Shown piece after piece: positions 18,497 through 27,192 of a DNA stretch of 64,000 nucleotides. The position numbers and the translations under genes were made by a program. The notes under the pieces were generated by a model. It saw nothing but the letters and a program-made list of their open reading frames with translations, searched no databases and was not told the origin of the DNA. Each line of letters starts with the position of its first letter. Position 1 is the stretch's first letter. The stretch is from an uncultured Polaribacter sp. (GTDB lineage: Bacteria; Bacteroidota; Bacteroidia; Flavobacteriales; Flavobacteriaceae): NCBI RefSeq assembly GCF_947495205.1, contig NZ_CANLXV010000001.1, forward strand, positions 124,001 through 188,000. Reading direction: 5' to 3'.

Positions 18497-18892
18497 TTAT
18501 TTCTTCTTTTTGTTATAGGCTACTTTTTTACCTTGCAACCAGTTTTCATAGCCTTTTTGCCCTAATTTTGCAATTAGTTTTCTAGAATTTACGGCAGTGC
18601 CTTCTACTTCAAAACCTCCATAGAAATAATAGCTTTTAGAACGCACAACTCCGTTTACTAAAACATCATACTGTGGTCCTGCATTTTCTAAAGCTTGATC
18701 CATAGCATCTTTTATATTTACTCCAAAACCTAAAACCCCCATGCTTTTACCTTTGGTTACTTTTCCTTCATCAAGATTAAACTTTATAGAATGGTTTTTA
18801 GAGCTTATAACAGTAAAGTCTACTAAACGCGCAGAGCAACTACTTAAAAGTATTACTGCCAAAGCCAACACAAATAAATTTTTTGTTTTCAT
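18497..18892 (-). CDS. Small lipoprotein of unknown function
   Basis: 131 residues from the ATG at 18892 (MKTKNLFVLALAVILLSSC, Cys19). An upstream in-frame ATG at 18925 would place 11 charged residues before the signal peptide, so the later start is preferred. The body reads FTVISSKNHSIKFNLDEGK and then GVNIKDAMDQALENAGPQYDVLVNGVV, a pattern of alternating strands and one helix. It ends in lysines. I do not recognise a named family. It lies in a row of three small lipoprotein genes upstream of the LRR gene, all on the minus strand. Confidence 0.75.
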   Translation of the reverse strand: MKTKNLFVLALAVILLSSCSARLVDFTVISSKNHSIKFNLDEGKVTKGKSMGVLGFGVNIKDAMDQALENAGPQYDVLVNGVVRSKSYYFYGGFEVEGTAVNSRKLIAKLGQKGYENWLQGKKVAYNKKKK

Positions 18893-18987
18893 ATTTTTTA
18901 ATTTTTTAATTTTCCTTTGACTCAAAAGGATTTTTTAATGGTTAGTTATAGAGTCATTATTAATTAAGTTACTTTTATTTTAAAAAA

Positions 18988-19410
18988 TTACTGCTTAGTT
19001 AAAATTACATTTCTGGTTGCAGTAAGTTTATAAACAATACTAGCGTTATTGTTTCCTTTAGAAAACTCATAGCTACTGCTTATAGCTCCAGAAGACACAA
19101 TTTCTAGGCTATAACTGGTGCTTGTGCTATTTTCATTAACAGAAATTACACCAGCGTCTATACCTTGTTTAAGCCCTTCTTTTAAATTAATTGTAATGGT
19201 TCCGTTTGAAGATAAATCAAATAAATTATCATTTGTAAATTTAAAACCACCTATTTGCGCCCAAGCAGGTTCTGATTTATCTAACCATGTACCTAAAATC
19301 CATTTTGGTGGGTTTATAAAATTAACACTGTCTAAATTGTCATCATCATTACTGCTGCATGACATACATAGGGCTAAAAAAATAAAGGAAAGTGTGATAT
19401 GTTTTTTCAA
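18988..19410 (-). CDS. Small lipocalin-like lipoprotein
   Basis: 140 residues. The signal MKKHITLSFIFLALCMSC gives Cys18, followed by SSNDDDN, an Asp-rich tether common in Bacteroidota surface lipoproteins. The PPKWILGTWLDKSEP block with a G-x-W motif and the following beta-strand-rich sequence resemble lipocalin-like domains. Function unknown. It is the first of three small lipoprotein genes and lies 92 bp downstream of the response regulator gene, but no shared operon can be proven. Confidence 0.75.
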   Translation of the reverse strand: MKKHITLSFIFLALCMSCSSNDDDNLDSVNFINPPKWILGTWLDKSEPAWAQIGGFKFTNDNLFDLSSNGTITINLKEGLKQGIDAGVISVNENSTSTSYSLEIVSSGAISSSYEFSKGNNNASIVYKLTATRNVILTKQ

Positions 19411-19502
19411 CTGCTATAATATTTATTTTACAATATTATGCAGAAGTTATAATCAAAAAAAAATGTAGTGAAAAACACTACTTTTTTAATGAAAATTTAT
19501 AT

Positions 19503-20306
19503 TTAAGAGTGATACAGTTGTTCCATCCTTTTTTCAAAAGCTTTTTTATAGGTGCTGTTTATAACCAATTCTTCACCTTTAATAACTATTTTAGAGCCAT
19601 TTACGCTACCATTAAAAAAAGCTGGATTTATATTTACAATATAACTTTCATTAATTCTAATAAAATTATTTGGTAAAGTTTTAGCGAGTTTTTTTAGCGA
19701 AGTTTTTAAAAAATAACAATGTTTTTTCTTGGTTAAAAACCATAAGTAGTTATCTCTAAGTTTTTCTTTTTTTTCGTTTTCATTTACAAAAGGTTTTATG
19801 GTAAAAAAAGCAATATCTGTATAGGCAACTGGTACGCGTGTAATATTGCCAATGCCATATTCTTTTATATTATCTAAATACCCTACCAAACCAAGCACAC
19901 CGTTTTTGGTATTTAAGTCTTGTAATGTTTCTTTTTTATGTAAAACTGTGTGTATTGCTCTTGTAATTTCTGTAATATTTAAGGTAGGTTTTGTTTTTAC
20001 TATAAAATGTTGGTGGTTGGTATGCAACCCTTTTTGAAACGTCATATCATCATCAAAATCGGTTACATATATAAACCGAATTTTATATTTTTTTTGTAAA
20101 ATTTTACCCAAATCTAAACCATCTTTTTTGCCTTGCAAATTAATGTCTAATAAAACAACATCTGGCAAATTTTTATGAATTCTTTCTATGGCTTCATCAT
20201 AACTTTTTGTGTAATCATCTACCGTAAAGCGTTGTTTTACTAAAGCTCTTCTTAAACCTTCATATAAAGTAGGTTCATCTTCTACAATTAAAATATGGGC
20301 TTTCAT
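19503..20306 (-). CDS. LytTR-family response regulator
   Basis: 267 residues. The receiver domain (1-125) begins HILIVEDEPTLYEGL, with the phospho-acceptor at Asp54 in VVLLDINLQG and the conserved Lys in FIVKTKPT. The C-terminal part (about 160-265) has the LytTR pattern: IAFFTIKPF, YLWFLTKKKHCYFLKTSLKK, then NFIRINESYIVNINPA. LytTR domains bind imperfect direct repeats near promoters. The start codon overlaps the stop of the histidine kinase gene by 4 bp (ATGA), so the pair is translationally coupled. Target genes cannot be read; the small lipoproteins downstream are candidates. Confidence 0.92.
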   Translation of the reverse strand: MKAHILIVEDEPTLYEGLRRALVKQRFTVDDYTKSYDEAIERIHKNLPDVVLLDINLQGKKDGLDLGKILQKKYKIRFIYVTDFDDDMTFQKGLHTNHQHFIVKTKPTLNITEITRAIHTVLHKKETLQDLNTKNGVLGLVGYLDNIKEYGIGNITRVPVAYTDIAFFTIKPFVNENEKKEKLRDNYLWFLTKKKHCYFLKTSLKKLAKTLPNNFIRINESYIVNINPAFFNGSVNGSKIVIKGEELVINSTYKKAFEKRMEQLYHS

Positions 20307-22162
20307 TTTTTGGGTATATTTATGGTTAGTTGCACTCCGTTTTTACTTTCTAAGGTAAAAATACCATTAATTTGTTGGGTTAACAATTGCATTATTCTAA
20401 AACCAAAAGTTGTAGTTTCTTTAAAATTAAAATTTGCTGGTAAACCTTTTCCATTATCCGTAAGTTTTAGAAGATAATTTTCTTTTTCTTCTTTAAAAGT
20501 AATGCTAATAGTTCCTTTATCATCTAAAAAAGCATATTTAAAAGTGTTTGTTAAAAACTCATTAATAATTTGACCAATAGGAAAAGAAATTGCTGGATTT
20601 AATGAAATATTATCTATATTATTCTTAAAAGTAATATTTTTTTTAGCATAGGTATTGGTTACATTTTTAATAAGAATGTTTATGTAGTTTTTTACCTTTA
20701 ATTGGGTTACATCTTTATTTTTATAAAGTTGTTTGTGTATTTGGTTTATACTATATACTCTGTTTTGTATTTCTGTTAATTTATCTGCTACATTTTCTCC
20801 TGTAAACTCTTCTTTTGCTACTTCTATAAACGTGTTAATTACAGAAAGGTTATTTTTTATTCTATGATGCAGCTCTTTCTGTAGGTTTTCTATTACTTCT
20901 TTTTGGTTTGCTATTGTTGTTTTTGCTTTTGTTTCTGCTTTATAGCGTCTGTAAAGAACAAAAGAAATCAGTCCAACCACTGCTAACCCCACTAATAATA
21001 ACCAGTTTCTTGTATTTGCTCTTTGAGTAAGAAGTTTTTGTGTTGCCTTTTCTGCTTTAAGTTCTAGGTTTTCTTTTTCTTTTTCTGATGATTCAAATTT
21101 TACTCTAGAAATACTTTCTTTTATATTTCGTTCTTGTTTTTGGATACTATCTTTTTTAAAAATAATTAATTTAGCTTCCTTTAAAGCTTGTTTTTTAGGA
21201 TAAATAGGTAATAATAGTTCCATAACCTCTATCTCATCTTTAACGTAATTAATAGATTTAGCTAATTTTTTAGCTTTATTTAAAAATTGTAATGCCAACT
21301 TATTCTCTCCTAAGCTAGTATAGTAAACTCCTAAGTGCATATTACTTACAATTTTACCTGGGATATCGTTTAAAGAATCTCTAATTTGTAAAGCTTTTAA
21401 AAAAAGTTTGGGTAAGTTGGTATTTTCCTTTTTTAAAAATAACGTGTGTGCATAATTATCTAAAAGTGTTGCTTTAGTTTTTAATTTGGTTTTTAAAACA
21501 TCCTTAAAACCTAATGCTTTTTTATAAAGAATAATTGCTCTATCGTATTCTTTCTTCTCTTTATAAACATTCGCAATATTATTTAATGAACTTATTATTA
21601 GTTTATCATTTTTTATTTTTTTTCTTATAATTAATGCTTTATTATGGTACTTAATTGCATTTTTATAATCTTGGAGTCCGTAGTAAATTATTCCTAAATT
21701 GTTATAAATGGAAGATTTCTCTCTATCTTTTTTTTGATTTTTTAAGTAGTCTAATGCTCTTAAGGAATTTGTTTCGCTCTCTTTAAAATTAAAAACGTTT
21801 TTTTGAATAATTGCCATATTTAAAAGCATTCTTCCTGCTTTTAAAGAATCTTTTTTGTTATTGTAAATTTTAAAGGATTTTTGATAGTAATAAAACGCGC
21901 TATCTAATTTATTAACCTTTCTAAAATAGGCAGCACTAAAATCAAATATTAAAGCATTGGTATTAGATAAATTTTTAGAAGATATAGAATTTAAATGTTG
22001 TAAACGAATTTTGTTAAATAGTACCCAATTTTTTTCTTTATAAGCAACTCTAATGTAATCTAAGTTTTTTTCATTTTTTACTGTAAGACTATCATTTTCT
22101 GTAAAACAAAAGAGAGTAAAAATAAAAAACAAAAAAAACATTTTAAAACTCACTAATTTCAT
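20303..22162 (-). CDS. TPR sensor histidine kinase (HisKA_2 type)
   Basis: 619 residues. A signal peptide or N-terminal anchor (1-21) is followed by five to seven TPR-like helical repeats (about 70-330, e.g. IYNNLGIIYYGLQDYKNAIK), a coiled-coil (340-380), one membrane helix (386-404) and a HisKA_2 dimerisation domain with LQKELHHRIKNNLSV (His433 likely phosphorylated). It ends in an ATPase domain with NEFLTNTFKYAF, DNGKGLP and FGFRIMQLL. This periplasmic-TPR plus LytTR-partner architecture is common in Flavobacteriia. Its signal is unknown. It is coupled to the response regulator by a 4-bp overlap. Confidence 0.92.
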   Translation of the reverse strand: MKLVSFKMFFLFFIFTLFCFTENDSLTVKNEKNLDYIRVAYKEKNWVLFNKIRLQHLNSISSKNLSNTNALIFDFSAAYFRKVNKLDSAFYYYQKSFKIYNNKKDSLKAGRMLLNMAIIQKNVFNFKESETNSLRALDYLKNQKKDREKSSIYNNLGIIYYGLQDYKNAIKYHNKALIIRKKIKNDKLIISSLNNIANVYKEKKEYDRAIILYKKALGFKDVLKTKLKTKATLLDNYAHTLFLKKENTNLPKLFLKALQIRDSLNDIPGKIVSNMHLGVYYTSLGENKLALQFLNKAKKLAKSINYVKDEIEVMELLLPIYPKKQALKEAKLIIFKKDSIQKQERNIKESISRVKFESSEKEKENLELKAEKATQKLLTQRANTRNWLLLVGLAVVGLISFVLYRRYKAETKAKTTIANQKEVIENLQKELHHRIKNNLSVINTFIEVAKEEFTGENVADKLTEIQNRVYSINQIHKQLYKNKDVTQLKVKNYINILIKNVTNTYAKKNITFKNNIDNISLNPAISFPIGQIINEFLTNTFKYAFLDDKGTISITFKEEKENYLLKLTDNGKGLPANFNFKETTTFGFRIMQLLTQQINGIFTLESKNGVQLTINIPKK

Positions 22163-22188
22163 AGTGTTAAATATAAGGTATTTTAAAA

Positions 22189-22284
22189 AAAGACTATCTA
22201 AAAAGTAAATTTAACTATTATTTTAAAAAATTAAGTTTCTCCATTACATAAATAACAAAACTCTAAACTTTTTAGACAGTCTTT
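22189..22284 (-). terminator. Long inverted repeat, probable terminator upstream of the kinase gene
   Basis: AAAGACTATCTAAAAAG (22189-22205) and CTTTTTAGACAGTCTTT (22268-22284) pair at 16 of 17 positions with a 62-nt AT-rich loop. On the minus strand the second arm runs into seven T residues. It lies between the small lipoprotein gene (stop at 22290) and the kinase start (22162), so it should separate their transcripts. The long loop is unusual for a simple terminator. Confidence 0.55.
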
Positions 22285-22289
22285 ATTTA

Positions 22290-22445
22290 TTAATCTTTAC
22301 CTGGTTCTACATAATCATCTTCGTTTTCTCCTGTTGTTGCTTGTACTTCTACATTTTCATTCTCCAAAGAATCTTCCAATTCTGTACAAGAAGTAAACCC
22401 AAAAATTGAGGCTGTAACAGCCAATACTAAAATTATTTTTTTCAT
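22290..22445 (-). CDS. 51-residue acidic lipoprotein
   Basis: ATG at 22445, TAA at 22290-22292. MKKIILVLAVTASIFGFTSC is a clear lipoprotein signal (Cys20). The mature part is only 31 residues and very acidic (TELEDSLENENVEVQATTGE, then NEDDYVEP). Function unknown. It is flanked by the long inverted repeat downstream and by the interleaved repeats at 22502-22590 upstream. A TATATTTG box at 22696-22689 (minus) could drive it with a leader of about 240 bases. Confidence 0.65.
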   Translation of the reverse strand: MKKIILVLAVTASIFGFTSCTELEDSLENENVEVQATTGENEDDYVEPGKD

Positions 22446-22501
22446 ACTTTCTAAAATTTTTAATGTTATTTGTTACCAAACAATTCTGTTTAGTTTCTTA
22501 C

Positions 22502-22590
22502 AAAGCCGCTATAGGCTTTCTATTTAGGAAGTGGAAAAAGAAAAGAGAAGGCAGTAATTACTTCCTAATATTTACCTTGTTCTCTTTTCT
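22502..22590. other. Interleaved inverted repeats (possible structured leader), in the 400-bp gap 22446-22845
   Basis: Three perfect inverted repeats in 89 bp: AAAGCC/GGCTTT (22502-22507, 22514-22519); TTAGGAAGT/ACTTCCTAA (22524-22532, 22560-22568); AGAAAAGAGAA/TTCTCTTTTCT (22539-22549, 22580-22590). The last two are interleaved, as in a pseudoknot or two competing hairpins. They lie upstream of the 51-residue lipoprotein gene. The open frame on the plus strand over this stretch (22463-22702) shows no recognisable protein features. Confidence 0.4.
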
Positions 22591-22790
22591 AGTAAAAAGT
22601 GAAGTTGTACCTGTTTCACTTGGTTTTGTACAGTTGCTTTTAGATGCCTCTTTAAGCAAAAAACTAGTTTTAGAAATTATTTCTGGTACAAATATATTTT
22701 AGAGATTTTGGTATTATAGGTTGATTTCCTTTGCTCATAAAGCGGAAATAAAATAGAAATGGGTAGTTATATAAGATTACGCTATAATTT

Positions 22791-22815
22791 ATTTCCATAG
22801 CATTTCTATGGAAAT
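22791..22815. promoter_or_regulatory. Perfect palindrome over a promoter
   Basis: ATTTCCATAG-CATTT-CTATGGAAAT, a perfect 10-bp stem with a 5-nt spacer. It covers the -33 region of the next promoter (-7 box at 22821), so it is better explained as an operator than as a terminator; no T-run follows it. Confidence 0.55.
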
Positions 22816-22820
22816 TGTTT

Positions 22821-22828
22821 TACTTTTG
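22821..22828 (+). promoter_or_regulatory. -7 box for the 22846 operon
   Basis: TACTTTTG, a perfect TAnnTTTG match, 17 bases before the ATG at 22846. The transcript would have a leader of only about 10 bases. No canonical TTTG is found at -33, where the palindrome lies. Confidence 0.55.
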
Positions 22829-22845
22829 AGAAAAGTGTTTTTAAA

Positions 22846-24081
22846 ATGACGGAAGAAGATATTTACTTAGTGATAGCTGCTGTTTTTATTAAAATAGACA
22901 AGAAGATTTCAAACTTAGGATCTAAAACAGAAGCTGCAAAAGAAATTTTAGGAAAAATACCAGCAGAAAGTAAATTAACTAAAAGAACTTTAGTAAATTA
23001 TTATAATTATTACATTTTAAATACTGGAAAACCTCAATCTCCGTCTAACGAAACACTTATTATTTTAATTAATTATTATTCTGAAAATAATTACAAAAGC
23101 ATATCAGATGCGTTTCATTATTTTAAAGAAAACATTGCTCATCAAAAAGAAACAATAGCAAAAAATATACCTTGTTTTAACATAAAAAAACCTAATATAT
23201 CGGCACAAAATTTAAACGAAACTCAAGAAAAAAAAGAACAAAACTCTACAAACTTAACTATATTAATAGAAAAAAATACTACTCAGTTTTATAGTATTGT
23301 TTTAGCTATTGTAGCTGTAAGTATCTGTGCTTTATATTTTTTTAATAAAAAAGGAGATACAAATATAGATGTTGGTGGTGTTCAAGTAAATAATAACTTT
23401 AAACAGATAATACCCACAAAAGAAACACAGTTTTTTTCTAAAAAAAATAATATACCATTAGTTTGGTACACAAATTATAATAATAAATTGGTGTATTTCA
23501 ACGCAAATGGGCATCACCCAATTTCTGGAAAACAATTACAGCCAATTACACAAGAGGTTGTAAAAAAATATTTTCTAGAAAAATTACCAATAAAAAATAA
23601 TAGTTTATTTAAAAAAACTAAGGTAAAAATTGAATCTATTTTTAATCAATCTATAACTAACAATAAAAACCCAAATAGCATGAGTATCTTTATTTTTGAT
23701 GGGCATCAGAAATTAGAAAATATATTTACAACTCAACTTAAAAAAGAATTTACTTCAAAAGGCTATAACATAACAGCTACCTTAATAAAACCAAGTAAAC
23801 TAAGTCTCAAAGTTATAGAGCATTTACACATGCATAACTTTTCTTATTTTAAAGAAGACATAAAAGATTATACTCGTTTTATTTGTACAGGAAAGGTAAA
23901 CTATACTTTTAGTAAAAATAAAATTAATACAGACCTATTTACCTGTAGATTACAGATTAATTATACAGTTGTTTCTACAGAAACTAATGAAGTTATAGAT
24001 AACTATTCTAACCTTTTAATTGGCAATGGGTTTTCTAAAGCAACAGCAAAAAATAACACCATTAAAAAATTTAAATTATGA
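22846..24081 (+). CDS. Single-pass membrane protein of unknown function
   Basis: 411 residues. There is no signal peptide. The N-terminal helical region (1-150) includes LTKRTLVNYYNYYILNTGKP and TLIILINYYSENNYKSISDA, a TLxxYYxxY...TLxxLxxYY arrangement that I have the impression of seeing in other Bacteroidota proteins but cannot name. One membrane helix lies at about 151-168 (FYSIVLAIVAVSICALYF). The part after it (170-411) should be periplasmic. Its last 160 residues mix strands and helices (SIFIFDGHQKLENIF, then NTDLFTCRLQINYTVVSTET). The stop overlaps the next ATG by 4 bp, so it is coupled to the CsgG-like gene. It may anchor or sense for that partner. No function can be assigned. Confidence 0.75.
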   Translation: MTEEDIYLVIAAVFIKIDKKISNLGSKTEAAKEILGKIPAESKLTKRTLVNYYNYYILNTGKPQSPSNETLIILINYYSENNYKSISDAFHYFKENIAHQKETIAKNIPCFNIKKPNISAQNLNETQEKKEQNSTNLTILIEKNTTQFYSIVLAIVAVSICALYFFNKKGDTNIDVGGVQVNNNFKQIIPTKETQFFSKKNNIPLVWYTNYNNKLVYFNANGHHPISGKQLQPITQEVVKKYFLEKLPIKNNSLFKKTKVKIESIFNQSITNNKNPNSMSIFIFDGHQKLENIFTTQLKKEFTSKGYNITATLIKPSKLSLKVIEHLHMHNFSYFKEDIKDYTRFICTGKVNYTFSKNKINTDLFTCRLQINYTVVSTETNEVIDNYSNLLIGNGFSKATAKNNTIKKFKL

Positions 24082-24938
24082 TTTTAAAGAAAAACTACCT
24101 TTTAGTTTGTATTTCTATTTTTAGTTTTTTTGGAAGCTATTCTCAAGATTATACAGATTTTGATAAATCTATGATTTCCCTAGCAGAAGAAGTAGCCAAA
24201 AGAATAAAGAGTAAAAACAAATTAAAAGTTGCTATTTGGGATTTTACGGACTCATATAAAAGAGTTAATGCATTAGGAAATTATATAAGGGAAGATTTTT
24301 CTATACATTTTACAAATGCAAGCGAGGGTTTAGAGGTAATTAATAGAGAAAATTTAAACATGATTTTTAAAGAACATCAATTAAATGAAGAAGGCTTTAT
24401 AAACCCAGCTACAGCCAAACAATTAGGTATGTTAGATGCAGCAGATGCCATTATTATTGGTACTATAGATAAAGGCCTGCACAACTTACGTTTAAGGATA
24501 AAAATAATAAATACAGAAAGTGGTTTACATTTTGCTGCTGCACTTAGAAACTTACCCATTGACGAAAACATTAAAGTAATTTTAGAGCAAACAGGAACGT
24601 TACAACCTAAAAAGAAAATAATTGAAACAAAACGTGTTAATAGCAACGAAAAATACAATGATGCATCGCTTACAAATAAAAAATGTGAGCTTTTAAAAAC
24701 AGGAGATTATTGCTTTAAAAACACAACTAATAGTACTTACTTAATTGATCTTAGAGGTGTAAACAACCGTGTTAAAAAGTCTATAAATATTGGCAAAATA
24801 CAAGATGCATGTTTTTATGATTTACCTGAGGGTAATTACGAATATTCTATGTACAAAAACGGTATAAGAGCGCTTTTACAAGATATAAAAGGGAGTTTTA
24901 GAATTGAAAAATGCAAATCTTTAACTTATAAAATCTAG
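24078..24938 (+). CDS. CsgG/FlgO-like secreted protein
   Basis: 286 residues with a signal peptide (1-22, ending FGSYSQ). Residues about 45-165 match the CsgG/FlgO-type fold: LKVAIWDFTD, then YIREDFSIHF, EVINRENLNMIFKEHQLNEE, AKQLGMLDAADAIIIGTI and LRLRIKIINTESG. This domain is found in curli-secretion CsgG, FlgO/FlgT and other envelope proteins that bind or assemble surface polymers. There is no lipobox Cys, unlike true CsgG, and no csgA/csgB neighbours, so it is not a curli gene. The C-terminal 80 residues hold two CELL/DYCF-type Cys pairs and are unrecognised. It is translationally coupled to the membrane protein before it. Confidence 0.8.
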   Translation: MILKKNYLLVCISIFSFFGSYSQDYTDFDKSMISLAEEVAKRIKSKNKLKVAIWDFTDSYKRVNALGNYIREDFSIHFTNASEGLEVINRENLNMIFKEHQLNEEGFINPATAKQLGMLDAADAIIIGTIDKGLHNLRLRIKIINTESGLHFAAALRNLPIDENIKVILEQTGTLQPKKKIIETKRVNSNEKYNDASLTNKKCELLKTGDYCFKNTTNSTYLIDLRGVNNRVKKSINIGKIQDACFYDLPEGNYEYSMYKNGIRALLQDIKGSFRIEKCKSLTYKI

Positions 24939-24950
24939 TTATTAAATTCT

Positions 24951-26267
24951 TCATTCCACACTCGCCAAAACCCCACTCAAAAACCTATTCTCATCAAAGT
25001 TTTTTAACCCAAAACGCACAACAACCAAATCTTGATCTGGTAAAATATAAACACGTTGCCCTTGGTAACCATCTGCAAAATACATACTTTCTGGTACATC
25101 TTTAAACTGTTTTTTTGTGTTTAACCAAAACTGCGCGCCATAAGTTCCGTTAGAAGTTGGCGTTGGTGTAGTTACATAATCTACCCAGTTTTTACTAAAA
25201 ATTTGTTCGCCATTCCAGTTGCCTTCATTTAAATATAATAAGCCAAATTTTGCCCAATCTCTTGCAGTTGCCCAAGCATACGAAGAAGCCACATAATTTC
25301 CAGCCAAATCTGCTTCAACAATCATAGAATTCATACCAATTTTATCTATAAAATTAGTGTACCAAAAATCTAGATATTCTTGATGCGTTTTAAATTGCTT
25401 TCTTAAAATACCAGATAATAGGTTAGAAGTTCCAGAAGAATAATTCCAGCTATTATTTGGTTTACCAACCAAAGATTTGCTTTCTTGCATTTTAGTCATA
25501 TCTCTTTCTAAAAAGAGCATTGTTGTGGCATCAGAAATTTCATCATAATTCTCATCCCATTCTAAGCCAGAATTCATTTGTAATAAATTATTGATGGTAA
25601 TTTCTTTTCTTTCGTCTTTTTGCCAAGAATTAATTGGTGCTTTGTCTTGTACGTTTATTTTTTGTTGATGTTGTAATACACCAAAAACAGTACTTGTAAT
25701 ACTTTTAGTCATAGACCAACCTAAAATTTTGGAATCTTTTGTAAAACCATCTGCATATTTTTCTGCAATAATTTGGTCTTTATGTAAAATTAAAACAGCT
25801 CTTGTTTGTTGTTTTCCAAACATATCGTTTACTGTTGTATTCAGTTTTTGATAATTTATATTTTCTAAAACCGAATCTTTTTGTGCTGCATTTCCATAAG
25901 GAAAAGGAGTTTTATCATCTGCTTTTAATCTTTTTGGAACTAAATAAGGTGCAGTTTCATCTTCTTCAGTTAACGTTAAAACAGCGCCTAAGCCATCTCT
26001 AATAATAGCTTTTCTAGTTAACAAACCAAATACAGAAGATGTGGCTGTTTTGTTTTCTAAATCTACTTGGTCTGATGCTAAATTTACTGGTGTAAAACTA
26101 TTATCTGTGCTATCTGTAAATGCTAATGTTCTTTCTGCTAAAAAAACAGAGGAAGCCATATTTTTTGCTGAATAACCCGCCAAAATATTCAATTTAGGAT
26201 AATTTGTTACTACTATAATTGATAAAATTATGGCTATAATCAATAATATTCGTCTAAAAATTTTCAT
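24951..26267 (-). CDS. Class C beta-lactamase-family serine hydrolase
   Basis: 438 residues with an N-terminal membrane anchor (6-22, LLIIAIILSIIVV). The catalytic SxxK motif is S185-M-T-K188 (ILGWSMTKSITST), and the Y-x-S/N-type second motif is NYSSGTSN (Tyr276). A HGQ/KTG-like third motif is probably FADGYQGQRVY. Members of this family (AmpC-like, EstB-like, D-aminopeptidases) act on peptides, esters or peptidoglycan; true beta-lactamase activity is not implied. It is convergent with the CsgG-like gene (12-bp gap) and otherwise stands alone. Confidence 0.9.
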   Translation of the reverse strand: MKIFRRILLIIAIILSIIVVTNYPKLNILAGYSAKNMASSVFLAERTLAFTDSTDNSFTPVNLASDQVDLENKTATSSVFGLLTRKAIIRDGLGAVLTLTEEDETAPYLVPKRLKADDKTPFPYGNAAQKDSVLENINYQKLNTTVNDMFGKQQTRAVLILHKDQIIAEKYADGFTKDSKILGWSMTKSITSTVFGVLQHQQKINVQDKAPINSWQKDERKEITINNLLQMNSGLEWDENYDEISDATTMLFLERDMTKMQESKSLVGKPNNSWNYSSGTSNLLSGILRKQFKTHQEYLDFWYTNFIDKIGMNSMIVEADLAGNYVASSYAWATARDWAKFGLLYLNEGNWNGEQIFSKNWVDYVTTPTPTSNGTYGAQFWLNTKKQFKDVPESMYFADGYQGQRVYILPDQDLVVVRFGLKNFDENRFLSGVLASVE

Positions 26268-26415
26268 AATTAAATGGGTTTTACATCGTAAAAATAAGCA
26301 ATAAATCTTCTTTTTTTAATTTAAGTAAAAATACCTGAATTTAAAATGACGCACATACAACGCCTCTTTAATAGATTGATAAATTTACATTTACCATTAT
26401 TTTAATTGATAAACT

Positions 26416-27192
26416 ATGTCTGTTACAAAAACCAATGTTGCCAAAGAAAATACCAGTACTACAAAAATAGATGCTACAAAAGCAGTCTTTGGTATTTCTA
26501 AAGAAGTAACTTTAGAATTGAGTAAAGAAATAAATAGTATGTTATCTTTTGCCGTTTATAATGGTATTATTATAAACACAGAAGTAAACCAATTACTACA
26601 AAATAGTACGGTAAATGATTTGATAAACGCACACAATTTACTGTGTAAAAATATTGCTCCAGCAACACCAAAATCTATTAAATTCACTAAAAAATTGCAC
26701 CAAGAAAACAACCAAAAATCTATTTTTCACAAACTTCCTTTGTTAAGAAACCTAGTGTTATTGGCAGTATTTTTTTTAATTGCATACATTGCCACTGGTA
26801 TGTCTACCCAGGTAAATAATAACTCTTTAGACCAAGGAATAATGAATAACAGCGGTTTTCCATTATTACTAAACATTTTATATTTAAGTTCTATAGCTGG
26901 TTTAGGTGTTTTGTTTTATTTACTAAAAGAGGTAAGCGATTCTTTAAAAAAAGGAACCTTAAAACCCGAAAATTCTATTGCTTATTTAACACAAATTATT
27001 TTAGGAATTATTGCAGGTTTAATTATGTCTGAAATTATTTCTTTTTACATCTCTGATCCTCAAAAAATAAATCTTTTTAATAAAAGTGTGCTTGCCTTAA
27101 TTGGTGGTTTTTCTTCGGATGCAATTTTTAGCATTTTACAAGGAATCATCAATAGAATTAAAGGTATCTTTTTAACTACAAATCCGTCATAA
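26416..27192 (+). CDS. Four-helix membrane protein, first gene of an unknown operon
   Basis: 258 residues. The first about 105 residues are soluble and helical with no signal peptide (Thr/Lys-rich start, then ISKEVTLELSKEINSMLSFA and NQLLQNSTVNDLINAHNLLC). Four membrane helices follow: about 110-129, 148-170, 189-212 and 222-247. The last contains ALIGGFSSDAIFSILQGI, a glycine- and serine-rich helix. The protein ends in a short basic tail. The stop and the ATG of the lipoprotein gene share one base (TAATG), so the two are coupled. I do not recognise the family. Confidence 0.75.
   Translation: MSVTKTNVAKENTSTTKIDATKAVFGISKEVTLELSKEINSMLSFAVYNGIIINTEVNQLLQNSTVNDLINAHNLLCKNIAPATPKSIKFTKKLHQENNQKSIFHKLPLLRNLVLLAVFFLIAYIATGMSTQVNNNSLDQGIMNNSGFPLLLNILYLSSIAGLGVLFYLLKEVSDSLKKGTLKPENSIAYLTQIILGIIAGLIMSEIISFYISDPQKINLFNKSVLALIGGFSSDAIFSILQGIINRIKGIFLTTNPS

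Noticed and set aside
22463..22702. 79-codon open frame on the plus strand between the 51-residue lipoprotein gene and the 22846 operon
   Set aside because: No signal peptide, no recognisable motif, and it covers the interleaved inverted repeats. A minus-strand frame in the same place ending KENKVNIRK has no ATG. Neither looks like a real gene.
24078..24938. Curli-secretion CsgG gene
   Set aside because: The domain is CsgG/FlgO-like, but there is no lipoprotein Cys and no csgA, csgB, csgE or csgF nearby, so a curli system is not supported.
24951..26267. Antibiotic-resistance beta-lactamase
   Set aside because: Only the broad serine-hydrolase fold is shown; membrane anchor, length and neighbours fit the large esterase/peptidase group and not a resistance enzyme.
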